Shown in pieces: positions 36,777 through 45,765 of a stretch of DNA of 64,000 bases. The notes beneath the pieces are model-generated. The model was given only the letters and a program-made list of their open reading frames with translations. It was not told the DNA's origin and did no database searches. Made by a program: the position numbers and the translations under genes. The stretch spans positions 124,001-188,000 of the forward strand of contig NZ_JBQKUP010000037.1 of assembly GCF_052156535.1 (NCBI RefSeq). The letters are read 5' to 3'. Each line of letters opens with the position of its first letter. Positions within the stretch are counted from its first letter, which is position 1. This stretch comes from Nitrospira_E sp052156535 (GTDB lineage Bacteria > Nitrospirota > Nitrospiria > Nitrospirales > UBA8639).

Positions 36777-39062
36777 CTACTGAATTTCCCAGTCTGTGGA
36801 AGTGGCTCCGGGAAAGCCGGTGGATGTGATGGCCAAACCGTTCATCAGCCAAACTGCCACTCCTCCATTGCTGCGGTTGCGCCAAATGATATCGGCTTTT
36901 CCGTCACCATCCACATCGTTTGCTCCCGACATCTGCCATGCCACCGACACTGTCCCAGGAAAGCCGGAAGAGGCTATCGCCGTTCCATTCATGAGCCATA
37001 TGGCGGTATTGCCGTCTGTAGTGTTACGCCAGACGAGGTCGGCTTTGCCATCGCCATTGGCATCTCCAATGGCTTGAATTCCCCAAACCGTCGGGGCGCT
37101 CCCTGGAAATCCGGTGGAAGTGATGGTCAAGCCGTTCATCAGCCAGATGGCCACTGTGCTGCTGGTGTCATGACGCCAAATGACATCGGCTTTACCATCC
37201 CCATTCACATCTCCCACTCCGGCAATCTGCCACCCTAACGAGACACCTGCCGGAAATCCTGTCGAAGCAATCGCCGTCCCATTCATGAGCCATATGGCGG
37301 TGTTGCCATCAGTGGTGTTGCGCCAGAGGAGGTCGGCTTTGCCATCACCATCCATATCCTTGATGGCTTGAATGTCCCAATTCGTGGGGACAGTGCGGAG
37401 AAAGCCCGTGGAATTGATGGTCAAGCCGTCCATCAGCCAGATGGCTACTGCGCCGTTGACGCTATTGCGCCAGACAAGGTCGGCTTTGCCGTCCCTATTC
37501 AGATCACCCACTCCACTCAGGGCCCATTCCCTGGACAACTGACCCAGAAAGCCCGTGGCTGCGATGTTTGTACCATTGAGCAGCCATCCGGCTACGTCGC
37601 CGGTTTTTGTGTTTCGCCAGACGAGGTCGGCTTTGCCGTCCCCATTCAGATCGTGATTTTGGGGTGAGGTTGGCGGCGTGCTGGAATTACTCACAATGAC
37701 CGTGCGGGGGGCAGCGGTGGTCGTATTGCCCGCAGCATCGCGAGCGATGGCCGTGAGGGTATACGCGCCATTGGGCACGGTGGTGGTATTCCAGCTGGTG
37801 CTGTAGGGACTGCTCGGATCTTCGGGGCCGAGGTTGGCGCCCTGGAGGCGGAATTGGACGCCCGTGACGCCGACATTATCATCGGCGGTGGCGCTGACCG
37901 TGACCGTGCCGGAGACAGTGCCCGCGCTGGGGGCGGTCAGCGTGACCGTGGGGGCAGTGGTGTCACCAGGAGTACCCCCCTCTGATTTCACGATGACAGA
38001 ATACATGCTTAATCCATCACCACCATTGCCCCCGAGGGTAATGGTACCAGCCGGGAAGGACCGCACAAACAGGCGGAGGGTCGTATCCGTGGTCACCAGA
38101 TTCGTGCCGGTATCCGTAAAGGTGCTCAACCACGAAGGTTTCGGGGTGATGCGCACGTCATGGGCGACCGACACGGAGACGGGTTGATTGACGCTAAAGC
38201 TGAGGAAAGCGCTCGTGGTGGCAGCTTTGTCATCATTTGCAGTTCGAATATATGCCGCTCCCTGCAGGCTGGCGGGGATGGTCGTAAAGGTAAAGGCGCG
38301 GTCTATATACACCGTGCCCCCGGGTTGGAGCCCGGAGGTGGGCACGACATACGCTTGCCCACTGGCGACGGCCAGATTCGAAATGCTGAATGCTGAGGGT
38401 GGGGGCGGCGTACTGTTATTGCTTACGGTGACCACAATTGCCCCTGAGGTTTTCGTATTGCCCGCAGCATCGCGGGCGATGGCCGTGAGGGTGTACGCAC
38501 CATTGGCCACGGTGGTGGTATTCCAGCTGGTGCTGTAGGGACTGCTCGGATCTTCGGAGCCGAGGTTTGCGCCCTGGAGGCGGAATTGGACGCCGGTGAC
38601 GCCGACATTATCGCTGGCGCTGGCGCCGACGTTCACCGTGCCGGAGACGGTGCCCGCGCTGGGGGCTGTCAGCGTGACCGTCGGGGCGGTCGTATCTGCG
38701 GGCGGTGTACTTGTGGTTATAGTAATTGTTGCTTCTGTAGAGGGGGTACTTTCATTTCCTGCCGTATCAAATGCGGTCGCAATAAATCCATAGGTTGTGC
38801 CTCCACTGAGCCCGGAAACGGTTGTTGAGGGGGAGGATGGATTATTGGGAAATCCTGAAAATATGGGTTGTCCAAAATCTTGAGAAGGTAACGTCCGTTT
38901 ATAAATTTTATATCCTGCTAAATCCGATTCGGTATTTGCGTCCCAGATTAGCTGGATAGAGGAAGCCGAATAGGCGGGGCTAATAAGTAAACCGGAGAGG
39001 AGCAGGGTCAGGACTGCCGTATGTGTGATGTTGAAACCCAAGGGGGTGGTTCGTCGGATCAT
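36777..39062 (-). CDS. Secreted Fn3 / Ig-like / FG-GAP repeat protein
   Basis: A 761-residue exported protein. A signal peptide ends near PAYSA (about 33). An Fn3 domain covers about 34-115. Two Ig-like Big_3 domains (DTTAPTVTLTAPSAGTVSG... with NVGVTGVQFRLQGANLG) sit at about 125-210 and 360-455 and flank an unassigned beta region. The C-terminal 300 residues are six FG-GAP/VCBS-like repeats of about 49 residues, each with DxNGDGKAD(L/I)xWRN and (I/V)WLMNG. The DGDGK loops resemble calcium-binding sites. The protein ends right after a repeat (DWEIQ), with no PEP-CTERM or LPXTG sorting tail. ATG at 39062 has AAGGAG six bases upstream. Its leader holds riboswitch copy 2. Confidence 0.84.
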   Translation of the reverse strand: MIRRTTPLGFNITHTAVLTLLLSGLLISPAYSASSIQLIWDANTESDLAGYKIYKRTLPSQDFGQPIFSGFPNNPSSPSTTVSGLSGGTTYGFIATAFDTAGNESTPSTEATITITTSTPPADTTAPTVTLTAPSAGTVSGTVNVGASASDNVGVTGVQFRLQGANLGSEDPSSPYSTSWNTTTVANGAYTLTAIARDAAGNTKTSGAIVVTVSNNSTPPPPSAFSISNLAVASGQAYVVPTSGLQPGGTVYIDRAFTFTTIPASLQGAAYIRTANDDKAATTSAFLSFSVNQPVSVSVAHDVRITPKPSWLSTFTDTGTNLVTTDTTLRLFVRSFPAGTITLGGNGGDGLSMYSVIVKSEGGTPGDTTAPTVTLTAPSAGTVSGTVTVSATADDNVGVTGVQFRLQGANLGPEDPSSPYSTSWNTTTVPNGAYTLTAIARDAAGNTTTAAPRTVIVSNSSTPPTSPQNHDLNGDGKADLVWRNTKTGDVAGWLLNGTNIAATGFLGQLSREWALSGVGDLNRDGKADLVWRNSVNGAVAIWLMDGLTINSTGFLRTVPTNWDIQAIKDMDGDGKADLLWRNTTDGNTAIWLMNGTAIASTGFPAGVSLGWQIAGVGDVNGDGKADVIWRHDTSSTVAIWLMNGLTITSTGFPGSAPTVWGIQAIGDANGDGKADLVWRNTTDGNTAIWLMNGTAIASSGFPGTVSVAWQMSGANDVDGDGKADIIWRNRSNGGVAVWLMNGLAITSTGFPGATSTDWEIQ

Positions 39063-39133
39063 ACTCTACTCCTTGTGGTATTCGGACCGAAGCCCTCATC
39101 CTCTCTTCCCCCCTGCAAATGATGCCTTCCTTC

Positions 39134-39208
39134 GGTAGCCGGACGGTCAGGCGTGGGGACCTGACTCCTGGCTTTGCGACCCTACTTCACAGTAGGTGTG
39201 CCGTTTCG
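39134..39208 (-). promoter_or_regulatory. c-di-GMP-I (GEMM) riboswitch, copy 2
   Basis: This is almost identical to copy 1 and has the best helices. CCTACT pairs perfectly with AGTAGG around a GTGA loop, followed by GGTCGCAAAGCCA, TCAGG/CCTGA and CGTCCGGCTACC. The hairpin before the ribosome binding site (39084-39095) reads GGGC-TTCG-GTCC, replacing one G-C pair of copy 1 with a wobble. The aptamer ends about 72 bases before the ATG at 39062. Confidence 0.92.
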
Positions 39209-40092
39209 GGAAGAAGATTTCATGAATTGGTCAACTTTTTTTCTAATCCTCTGTCTCCCTGTATTGTAATCTATACCCCCAATCGGTCTGCCGAACATTT
39301 CGGAGAACTAAGGAAAAACTTTAGAGACGAAAATATTGGAGTGTGAAAAAACTATGCAGAGAAAATTCGGAGAATATAAAAAAATCGAACTGAATGATCA
39401 TGGAAGAAGAAAAGGAAATTAAACAAGGTTAGCAAAGGGGGGAGGCAAGGACACGCTTATCAGTGAATTGTCTGGAGACCATGTCCAATGCCTACTGTAA
39501 TGAACTTTTGCCTTATCTATTAACAATTTGATTCGTTCAATACGGCAATGGTGAACGTTTCGCAATGACCGAATGAAGGACAATGCTGGCAGCTGCGACT
39601 AAGAAAAATTAAGGAACGACACGTATCGGCATGACTCCAGGCTATGTACTCCAGGGATTGATGTGTTGGCAACCATTCTGTTTGCCGATTTCAATACGCT
39701 CACAACAGTGTGGTGACTCCGGCGTACATTTTCCGTGTGATGAAAAAACTGTGTGCCATCTTTCATGGGAAGGCTACGCTAGGTGGGTGAGGTGCTTCCA
39801 ACAGCCAGAAGGGGTAACTGGCTGAACGGCCGAATCACGATAATCATGATTATGCAGGATGGAGGAGCGATGGGAATCTCTCATGGTGCTTGAAATCATT
39901 GGGTGCCCAGGAAGTGATAGATTGATGAATCTTGTTTATGCGGAAAACATGCTGGAGACGAGAGAATTTTACCAGATTGGGGAGAGATTTATTTGGCCTA
40001 GGTAAACGGAGGAGGAGAATTTTTTGAATGGGATTATTGATATCGGCCCATGAGACCATTCAGAAGAGTGGTCCAGGGAATTTTTGTTCCGC
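39209..40092. other. Intergenic, no gene supported
   Basis: About 880 bases between riboswitch copy 2 and the stop of the third repeat-protein gene. The first 120 bases match the region upstream of copy 1 (CGGTCTGCCGAAC and AAAAACTTTAG), probably a shared promoter. Beyond that no open frame or RNA is convincing. Confidence 0.45.
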
Positions 40093-41334
40093 CTACTGGA
40101 TTTCCCAGTCTGGGGAAGCCGCACCGGGAAAGGTCGTGAAGCCTATGCTGACGCCGTTCATCAGCCATACCGCCACGGCTCCATTGCTGTTGTTGCGCCA
40201 GATGACGTCTGTTTTGCCATCCCCATTCACATCATCTGCTCCCGCTATCTGCCATGTTGCCAGCACAGTCGCCGGGAAGCCTGAGGAGGCAATTGCGGTT
40301 CCATTCATGAGCCAAATCGCAGTGTTGCCATCAAGGGTATTTCGCCAGACGAGGTCGGCTTTGCCATCGCCGTTGAGATCCCCGCTGGCTTGAATATCCC
40401 AAGCCGCCGGTGCACTACCGGGGAAACTCGTGGACGTGATGGTGAAGCCATTCATCAACCAAACGGCCACCGCACCGTTCGTGTCATTGCGCCAAATAAT
40501 ATCGGCCTTCCCGTCCCCATTCACATCGCCCATCGCAGCGATCTGCCATCTTAACGAGACCCCCCCCGGAAAACCAGTGGAAGCAATTGTGGTTTCATTC
40601 ATGAGCCAAATTGCTGTGTTGCCATCAAGGGTGTTGCGCCAGACGAGGTCGGCTTTGCCATCGCCGTTGAGATCCCCGACGGCCTGAATATCCCAAGCCG
40701 TCGGCGCGCTGCCGAGAAAGCTCGTGGACGTGATGGTCAAGCCATTCATCAACCAGATGGCCACCGCGCCGCTCGTGTCATTGCGCCAAATGAGATCGGC
40801 CTTCCCGTCCCCATTCACATCGCCCGCTCCCCTCAAAGCCCATTCGGTGGGTAATTGGCCCAGAATGCCGGAGGCAGTGCCGCTGGAGCCATTGAGCATC
40901 CACAGGACTACCTCTCCGGTTTTCGTGTTTCGAAAGACCAGGTCGGCCTTCCCGTCCCCATTCATGTCCTGATTCTCATGTGGATTCGGGTTTGTGTTTT
41001 GTGCGAGAAGTTCAATAGCCACTTCCTCTGCGGTTTCACTGATGTTTCCGGATTGATCATAGGCTGTGACCGTAAAATAGTAGGTGAGCCCATCCGGCAG
41101 GTTTTGGAAAACATATGATGGGTTGAGTCCTGCATTTTTCGTGATGTGGTAAGACCTTTGCGATGTGCCCATGTATACATAGTATCCCATCAGGTCCGAC
41201 TCCGGACTCGCGATCCAGGATAGTTGGATGGAAGAGGCAGAGAAGGCGGGGCTAGCGATTATTCCGAGTAGAAAAAAGGCGAGGGTGGCTGTAATTCTGG
41301 CTGCAAAACTCAGGGAGGATATTTGTCGGGTCAT
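40093..41334 (-). CDS. Secreted Fn3 plus FG-GAP repeat protein
   Basis: A 413-residue exported protein with a signal peptide to PAFSA (about 32) and one Fn3 domain (about 33-110) almost the same as in 34641-35831 (GYYVYMGTSQRSY). Six FG-GAP/VCBS-like repeats of about 49 residues follow, alternating two types, so the DNA period is about 294 bases (compare 40293-40420 with 40587-40715). The C-terminus SPDWEIQ matches that of the 36777 gene. Calcium-binding-like DVNGDGKAD loops recur. It is a surface or secreted matrix candidate. The leader has the diverged riboswitch-like sequence, so c-di-GMP control may be lost here. Confidence 0.84.
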   Translation of the reverse strand: MTRQISSLSFAARITATLAFFLLGIIASPAFSASSIQLSWIASPESDLMGYYVYMGTSQRSYHITKNAGLNPSYVFQNLPDGLTYYFTVTAYDQSGNISETAEEVAIELLAQNTNPNPHENQDMNGDGKADLVFRNTKTGEVVLWMLNGSSGTASGILGQLPTEWALRGAGDVNGDGKADLIWRNDTSGAVAIWLMNGLTITSTSFLGSAPTAWDIQAVGDLNGDGKADLVWRNTLDGNTAIWLMNETTIASTGFPGGVSLRWQIAAMGDVNGDGKADIIWRNDTNGAVAVWLMNGFTITSTSFPGSAPAAWDIQASGDLNGDGKADLVWRNTLDGNTAIWLMNGTAIASSGFPATVLATWQIAGADDVNGDGKTDVIWRNNSNGAVAVWLMNGVSIGFTTFPGAASPDWEIQ

Positions 41335-41400
41335 ACCCTGTTCCTTGTGGTATTCGGATTGGTATCCAAATCCCTTTCATAGGTATTACCCCCTCCTTAG

Positions 41401-41476
41401 GGTAGCTGGACGAGATCAAATATGCACACCTAACTATTGGCTTTGTGATCAAATGCCACGGTAGGTATGCAGGTTC
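41401..41476 (-). promoter_or_regulatory. Diverged GEMM-like leader, probably not a working aptamer
   Basis: This aligns to riboswitch copies 1 and 2 over its full length: GCATACC for GGCACACC, ATCACAAAGCCA for GTCGCAAAGCCA, and CCAGCTACC for CCGGCTACC. The two inner helices no longer pair: CCTACC faces CATTTG, and TTAGG faces TTTGA. By contrast the small hairpin before the ribosome binding site (41356-41367) is preserved as GGAT-ACCA-ATCC with compensating changes. A new fold (GCATACC with GGTGTGC) is possible. Confidence 0.6.
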
Positions 41477-42047
41477 GGAAAAAAATCTATGAAAAAATGG
41501 GTCTTCCCGGTGAATGGGCCCTGTATTTTCCTTCAATCATCTAAATTGGCTGCGTTATTTTCTGAGAAAGTTTAGCGAAATTTGTTGTGCAATTTTTCGT
41601 TCAAAAAAATTATTGATGAGTAAAGTGGTAAATCTTAGAGCAAGATGTCATACAGAGGATATAGGGTAAAACATGTAGTTAGGTGCTAATGTATAACTAT
41701 TTTCATGCAGACCATCGCAAACGTTGAGTAGAGAAAAGACTGTAAAACGGGCTTCTCAGGATAACCTTCTGGTAGTCGTCAGGAGATCTATTGGACACCA
41801 TTGTGCTCCTCCCACCTTACTTAAATTGCCGTGGCAATTGATACAGATTGATGAAGAGCGGCAGAAGAAGAATATGGGTAGCCTGATTGTCCAGACTCCG
41901 AAGGGCTGTATGGGCTAACCACATGTTCCAGTTTTATCCGTGAATCACAGACGATGGAAACAAAAATTTTTAATCAGCCTCAGGCCACTACCATGACTGC
42001 CAAAAAGGAGTAAAATAGAAAAGAAGGCAAGATTTTCTGAGAAAGGG
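41477..42047. other. Intergenic, divergent promoters expected
   Basis: About 570 bases between the third repeat-protein leader and the saccharopine-dehydrogenase-like gene, which diverge. AT-rich stretches at 41545-41700 are promoter-like. The frame 41724-41918 has no supporting motif. No RNA gene was recognised. Confidence 0.4.
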
Positions 42048-42053
42048 ATGTCT

Positions 42054-43160
42054 ATGGGTAAAATGTGTATTCTTGGTGGGGGCAAAATCGGATCGCTGAT
42101 TGCCACATTACTGGTGGAGTGTGGAGACTTTGAAGTGGTGCTGGGAGACGTCGATCCGGAAGTGGTTGCCAGGATGAAGGAGGAAATCGCCCATGACCAT
42201 TTCCAGGTGTCATCTGTCGATGTCCAGGATGCTAAGGCCCTGGGTCGGTTTATCGATAATGTCGGGCCGGAAGGCATTATTTCCTGTCTCCCGTATTTTT
42301 GCAACCAGTCGGTCGGAGAGCAAGCTCGCGCGTGTGGGGCGCATTATTTTGATTTAACCGAGGATGTGGAAGTTACAAGGAAGATTCGTGAGGTGAGTGA
42401 GGGAGCGTCCTCGGCATTTGTGCCGCAATGCGGGTTGGCGCCGGGATTTATCAGCATTGTCGCGCATGAACTCATGACCCGGTTTGAGACTGTGGATATT
42501 GTGAAAATGCGGGTTGGGGCGTTGCCGGTGAATCCCAGCAATGTGTTGAAATATTCGCTGACGTGGTCGACGGACGGCTTGATTAATGAATACGGCAATA
42601 CGTGCTATGGGATTGAGAATAGCCAGGAAGTGCCGTTGTTGCCTCTCGAAGGATACGAAACCATTTCCATTGATGGATTGTTATATGAGGCCTTTAATAC
42701 CTCGGGTGGGCTGGGTACGTTGGCGGATACGTATGCGGGCAAGGTCAGGACAATGAATTATAAGACTCTGCGCTATCCCGGCCATTGTGAAAAAATTCAT
42801 CTGTTGATGAATGACCTTAAACTCAATGATGATCGTGAGACCTTGAAGCGTATTTTGGAAAAGGCCGTGCCGAAGACCTTGCAGGATGTAGTCCTGATCT
42901 ATACGTCGGTGACGGGTCTTCGAAAAGGAGAGCTCTATGAGGAAAATTTTGTACAGAAAATCTATCCGCAGACGATTGCCGGTAAATTGTGGTCTGCGAT
43001 TCAGGTGACGACGGCAGCCGGGATGTGCAGTGTGGTCGACCTGGTCTGTAATCGTTCAGGGACGTATCGGGGATTTGTGACCCAAGAGACGTTTGATCTG
43101 CCCTCAATCCTGGATAACCGGTTCGGGCGGTATTTTCAACCGGATGATTCGTGTTCGTGA
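42054..43160 (+). CDS. Saccharopine dehydrogenase family protein
   Basis: A protein of about 368 residues. The N-terminal Rossmann nucleotide-binding motif is CILGGGKIGSLIA, followed by GDVDPEVV (NAD-type acidic end) and GIISCLPYFCN. The Sacchrp_dh_C part contains CGLAPGFISIVAHEL and KMRVGALPVNPSNVLKYSLTW. In lysine breakdown such enzymes convert saccharopine to aminoadipate semialdehyde and glutamate. ATG at 42054 has GAAAGGG six bases upstream; ATG at 42048 is also possible. The next gene encodes an aldehyde dehydrogenase for that product. The lysine-ketoglutarate reductase that would make saccharopine is not in the window. Confidence 0.85.
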   Translation: MGKMCILGGGKIGSLIATLLVECGDFEVVLGDVDPEVVARMKEEIAHDHFQVSSVDVQDAKALGRFIDNVGPEGIISCLPYFCNQSVGEQARACGAHYFDLTEDVEVTRKIREVSEGASSAFVPQCGLAPGFISIVAHELMTRFETVDIVKMRVGALPVNPSNVLKYSLTWSTDGLINEYGNTCYGIENSQEVPLLPLEGYETISIDGLLYEAFNTSGGLGTLADTYAGKVRTMNYKTLRYPGHCEKIHLLMNDLKLNDDRETLKRILEKAVPKTLQDVVLIYTSVTGLRKGELYEENFVQKIYPQTIAGKLWSAIQVTTAAGMCSVVDLVCNRSGTYRGFVTQETFDLPSILDNRFGRYFQPDDSCS

Positions 43161-43196
43161 TGGTCCTATGGTGTGTCAAAGGAAATGGAGCGCGTG

Positions 43197-44717
43197 ATGG
43201 ATGTCTTCCATGAACTGGGGTTAAAAGCGGTAAATGCCGGCGCGTGTTCCGGCCAGGGGCGTTGGATGTCGACGACCACCGAGGGCCTTCTGGATTCGGT
43301 GAATCCCGCGACGGGACAGGTTCTAGCTCAAGTGAACCGGTGCTCCGGGGAGGATTACGATGCCCTCCTTCAGGAATCGCAACGTGCTTATCGGGAGTGG
43401 CGGCAGGTTCCCGCTCCGAAGCGCGGGGAGGTGGTGCGGTTGATCGGTGACGCCCTACGCGCAAAAAAAGATGCGCTGGGGTCCCTGGTGTCGATGGAGG
43501 TAGGAAAGATTAAGGCTGAGGGTGACGGGGAAGTGCAGGAGATGATCGATATGGCGGATTTTGCGGTGGGGCAATCCCGCATGTTGTATGGTCTGTCCAT
43601 GCACTCCGAACGGCCACAACACCGGATGTACGAACAGTGGCATCCCCTCGGAGTGGTGGGGGTGATCACAGCCTTTAATTTTCCTGTTGCCGTATGGGCG
43701 TGGAATGCCTTTCTGGCCGCCATCGCCGGCGATACGGTGGTGTGGAAACCTTCCCCCAAGGCCGCACTCTGTGCTTTAGCCGTTCAGCATGTCTGTAACC
43801 AGGTGATGGAGGAACAAGGTGTTCCGGGGATTTTTTCCGTGTTCATTACGGACCAGGTTGAATTGGCGCAGACGATGGTGGCTGACGAACGCTTGCCATT
43901 GATTTCATTTACCGGTTCTGTGCCCGTGGGGAAAAAGGTTGCGAAAGTCGTGGGACAACGACTAGGGCGTAGCCTGTTGGAGCTTAGCGGGAACAATGCC
44001 GTGATTGTCGATGAAACGGCGGACTTGGATCTGACCATACCTGCCATTGTTTTTGGAGCTGTTGGCACTGCCGGGCAGCGATGCACGACCACCCGCCGGT
44101 TGTTTGTGCAGGAGACACGGTATGAGGAGGTCGTGGAACGTCTGCTCCGGGCCTATCAACAAATCCGGGTGGGTAATCCGTTGGATGAAGGGGTGTTGAT
44201 GGGGCCGCTGATTGATGAGCGGGCTTTGGAGGAATTTCGAATTGCTCTTGAGGAAGTGGTACAGGATGGTGGACAGATTCTCTGTGGTGGGGGTGTGATT
44301 GAGGGTCCCGGGTTTTTTGTCGAGCCGACGATCGTACGTGCTGAGAATCAATGGAAGGTGGTGCAACGGGAGACATTTGGGCCGATTTTGTATGTCATGC
44401 CGTATGCCACCCTGGACGACGCGATTGCCCTTCAAAATCAAGCGCCACAAGGGTTGTCGTCCTCATTGTTTACCTTACATGTGCGGCATGCCGAGCAGTT
44501 TTTGTCGGGGCAAGGGAGCGACTGTGGGATTGCGAATGTGAATATCGGCACCTCGGGGGCGGAAATTGGAGGCGCCTTTGGCGGAGAGAAAGAAACAGGC
44601 GGGGGGCGAGAGGCCGGTTCTGATGCCTGGAAAGCGTATATGCGTCGGCAAACCAATACGATTAATTGGGGAACGGAGCTGCCGCTGGCGCAAGGAATCA
44701 CATTTTCTGTGGACTAA
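43197..44717 (+). CDS. ALDH7-like aldehyde dehydrogenase (aminoadipate semialdehyde type)
   Basis: A protein of about 506 residues with the full aldehyde dehydrogenase layout. The cofactor region has ITAFNFPVAVWAWNAFLA, VVWKPSPKA and FTGSVPVGKKVA. The general base glutamate lies in LLELSGNNAV, and the nucleophile cysteine in GTAGQRCTTTRR. The ALDH7 group (antiquitin) oxidises alpha-aminoadipate semialdehyde/piperideine-6-carboxylate, and GGEKETGGGREAGSDAWKAY is typical of it. Start choice: ATG at 43197 has GGAG six bases upstream; GTG at 43173 and ATG at 43185 are upstream alternatives. It lies 36 bases after the saccharopine-dehydrogenase-like gene. Confidence 0.9.
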   Translation: MDVFHELGLKAVNAGACSGQGRWMSTTTEGLLDSVNPATGQVLAQVNRCSGEDYDALLQESQRAYREWRQVPAPKRGEVVRLIGDALRAKKDALGSLVSMEVGKIKAEGDGEVQEMIDMADFAVGQSRMLYGLSMHSERPQHRMYEQWHPLGVVGVITAFNFPVAVWAWNAFLAAIAGDTVVWKPSPKAALCALAVQHVCNQVMEEQGVPGIFSVFITDQVELAQTMVADERLPLISFTGSVPVGKKVAKVVGQRLGRSLLELSGNNAVIVDETADLDLTIPAIVFGAVGTAGQRCTTTRRLFVQETRYEEVVERLLRAYQQIRVGNPLDEGVLMGPLIDERALEEFRIALEEVVQDGGQILCGGGVIEGPGFFVEPTIVRAENQWKVVQRETFGPILYVMPYATLDDAIALQNQAPQGLSSSLFTLHVRHAEQFLSGQGSDCGIANVNIGTSGAEIGGAFGGEKETGGGREAGSDAWKAYMRRQTNTINWGTELPLAQGITFSVD

Positions 44718-44732
44718 CCAGGGAGGAGAGCA

Positions 44733-45329
44733 ATGAATCAGGGTTCCGAACTCGAACAGGTGATTACGCGATACATTCACGAATATGCTGCCAAAAACCA
44801 TGCGGCGGCGATTGTCAAAGATGCGTTGGAGGAGATTGGAATCGGGCTGTTCCCGCTTGTGGATCATATCACCGTGCGCACGTCGTCGATTGATCCACGG
44901 GCCGAGGAATTTCTGTTATTGGGATATGCCTATTCTGAAACGTTGGAGTATGACGACTGGTGGGCCAAGGTCTACCGGGCACCCGGATGTCCCGCCTTAT
45001 TTATTGATCAGGCGTATGCGGATGAACGGGGAAAGACGAGTATTATTCCCGGATGGGTCAAGCAATTCGGGGATCGCACCCTGCATCATATTGCCGTGCG
45101 CGTGGCGGAGATTGAAACCAGTATGGAACGGTTGACCGCCAAAGGGGTGCAGTTTGCGGGACAGATTGTGGGGGAACGGGGAGGAGATCTTCGGCAGATT
45201 TTTACCGTGCCCGAGCAAGTGAACGGTCATGCGTTTTCAGTCTTAGAACTGACTGAGCGTCATCGGGGGTTTCAAGGATTTTCTCCGCCGCAAGCCAATA
45301 GTCTCATGCAATCGACTGTGGCCCGGTGA
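44733..45329 (+). CDS. VOC/DUF1338-like protein of the aminoadipate module
   Basis: A 198-residue protein with vicinal-oxygen-chelate-like halves. LVDHITVRTSS, LHHIAVRVAEIETSMERL and FSVLELTER offer His, His and Glu as possible metal ligands. The N-terminal part resembles DUF1338 (HglS), which converts 2-oxoadipate to 2-hydroxyglutarate in lysine breakdown, but HglS is about 460 residues and this is much shorter. A good ribosome binding site (GGGAGGAG) precedes the ATG. It starts 15 bases after the ALDH gene, so the three genes form an operon. The exact reaction is inferred from context only. Confidence 0.72.
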   Translation: MNQGSELEQVITRYIHEYAAKNHAAAIVKDALEEIGIGLFPLVDHITVRTSSIDPRAEEFLLLGYAYSETLEYDDWWAKVYRAPGCPALFIDQAYADERGKTSIIPGWVKQFGDRTLHHIAVRVAEIETSMERLTAKGVQFAGQIVGERGGDLRQIFTVPEQVNGHAFSVLELTERHRGFQGFSPPQANSLMQSTVAR

Positions 45330-45363
45330 CGGCTGCATATGAAGACGGGAAAGACCGGGCGAC

Positions 45364-45756
45364 CTACACGTCGGCAGCTTCCAGGACAAGTTTGGCGTTT
45401 TTAGCAATGGCGCCTGGGTCTTTAGCCACGATTGCTGCAGCAAGGCCGACCGTGGCGGTAGCAACTTTGATTACTTCACCGACTTTTTCTAATTTCTTGA
45501 TCGCCCGCTTAGCTTTGCCTACCGACCTTTTAATGCTTTGGGCATTGATTTCTGATTCTTCCAAAGCCAACCCCACGGCTTTCGTGGTCATGTCCGAAGA
45601 GGAGTTCAACAGCGACCATTCCTCGTCTTCCAAGTCACGTCGTTGTGTCGGGGTCAGATTGTTCCAATTGGCAAACCGGTAATTTCCAAGGTTAATGCCA
45701 AGATCACGGAATTGTTTGGATAATTCAAAAGCGTCTTCAGCGCTCAAAGGCATCAC
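45364..45756 (-). CDS. Hypothetical protein (helical)
   Basis: A 130-residue protein. The N-terminus (AEDAFELSKQFRDLGINLGNYRF) is followed by a charged helical region (KRSVGKAKRAIKKLEKVGEVIKVATATVGLAAAIVA) ending in an alanine-rich hydrophobic patch. No family is recognised. It lies nine bases after the lipoprotein gene 45766-46623, so they probably form a two-gene unit with related function. Confidence 0.55.
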   Translation of the reverse strand: MMPLSAEDAFELSKQFRDLGINLGNYRFANWNNLTPTQRRDLEDEEWSLLNSSSDMTTKAVGLALEESEINAQSIKRSVGKAKRAIKKLEKVGEVIKVATATVGLAAAIVAKDPGAIAKNAKLVLEAADV

Positions 45757-45765
45757 AGTCCTCGC

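Noticed and set aside
42823..43464. 213-residue minus-strand frame opposite the saccharopine and ALDH genes
   Set aside because: It overlaps two well-supported plus-strand genes and its Pro/Arg/Ser/Thr-rich composition is typical of an antisense shadow.
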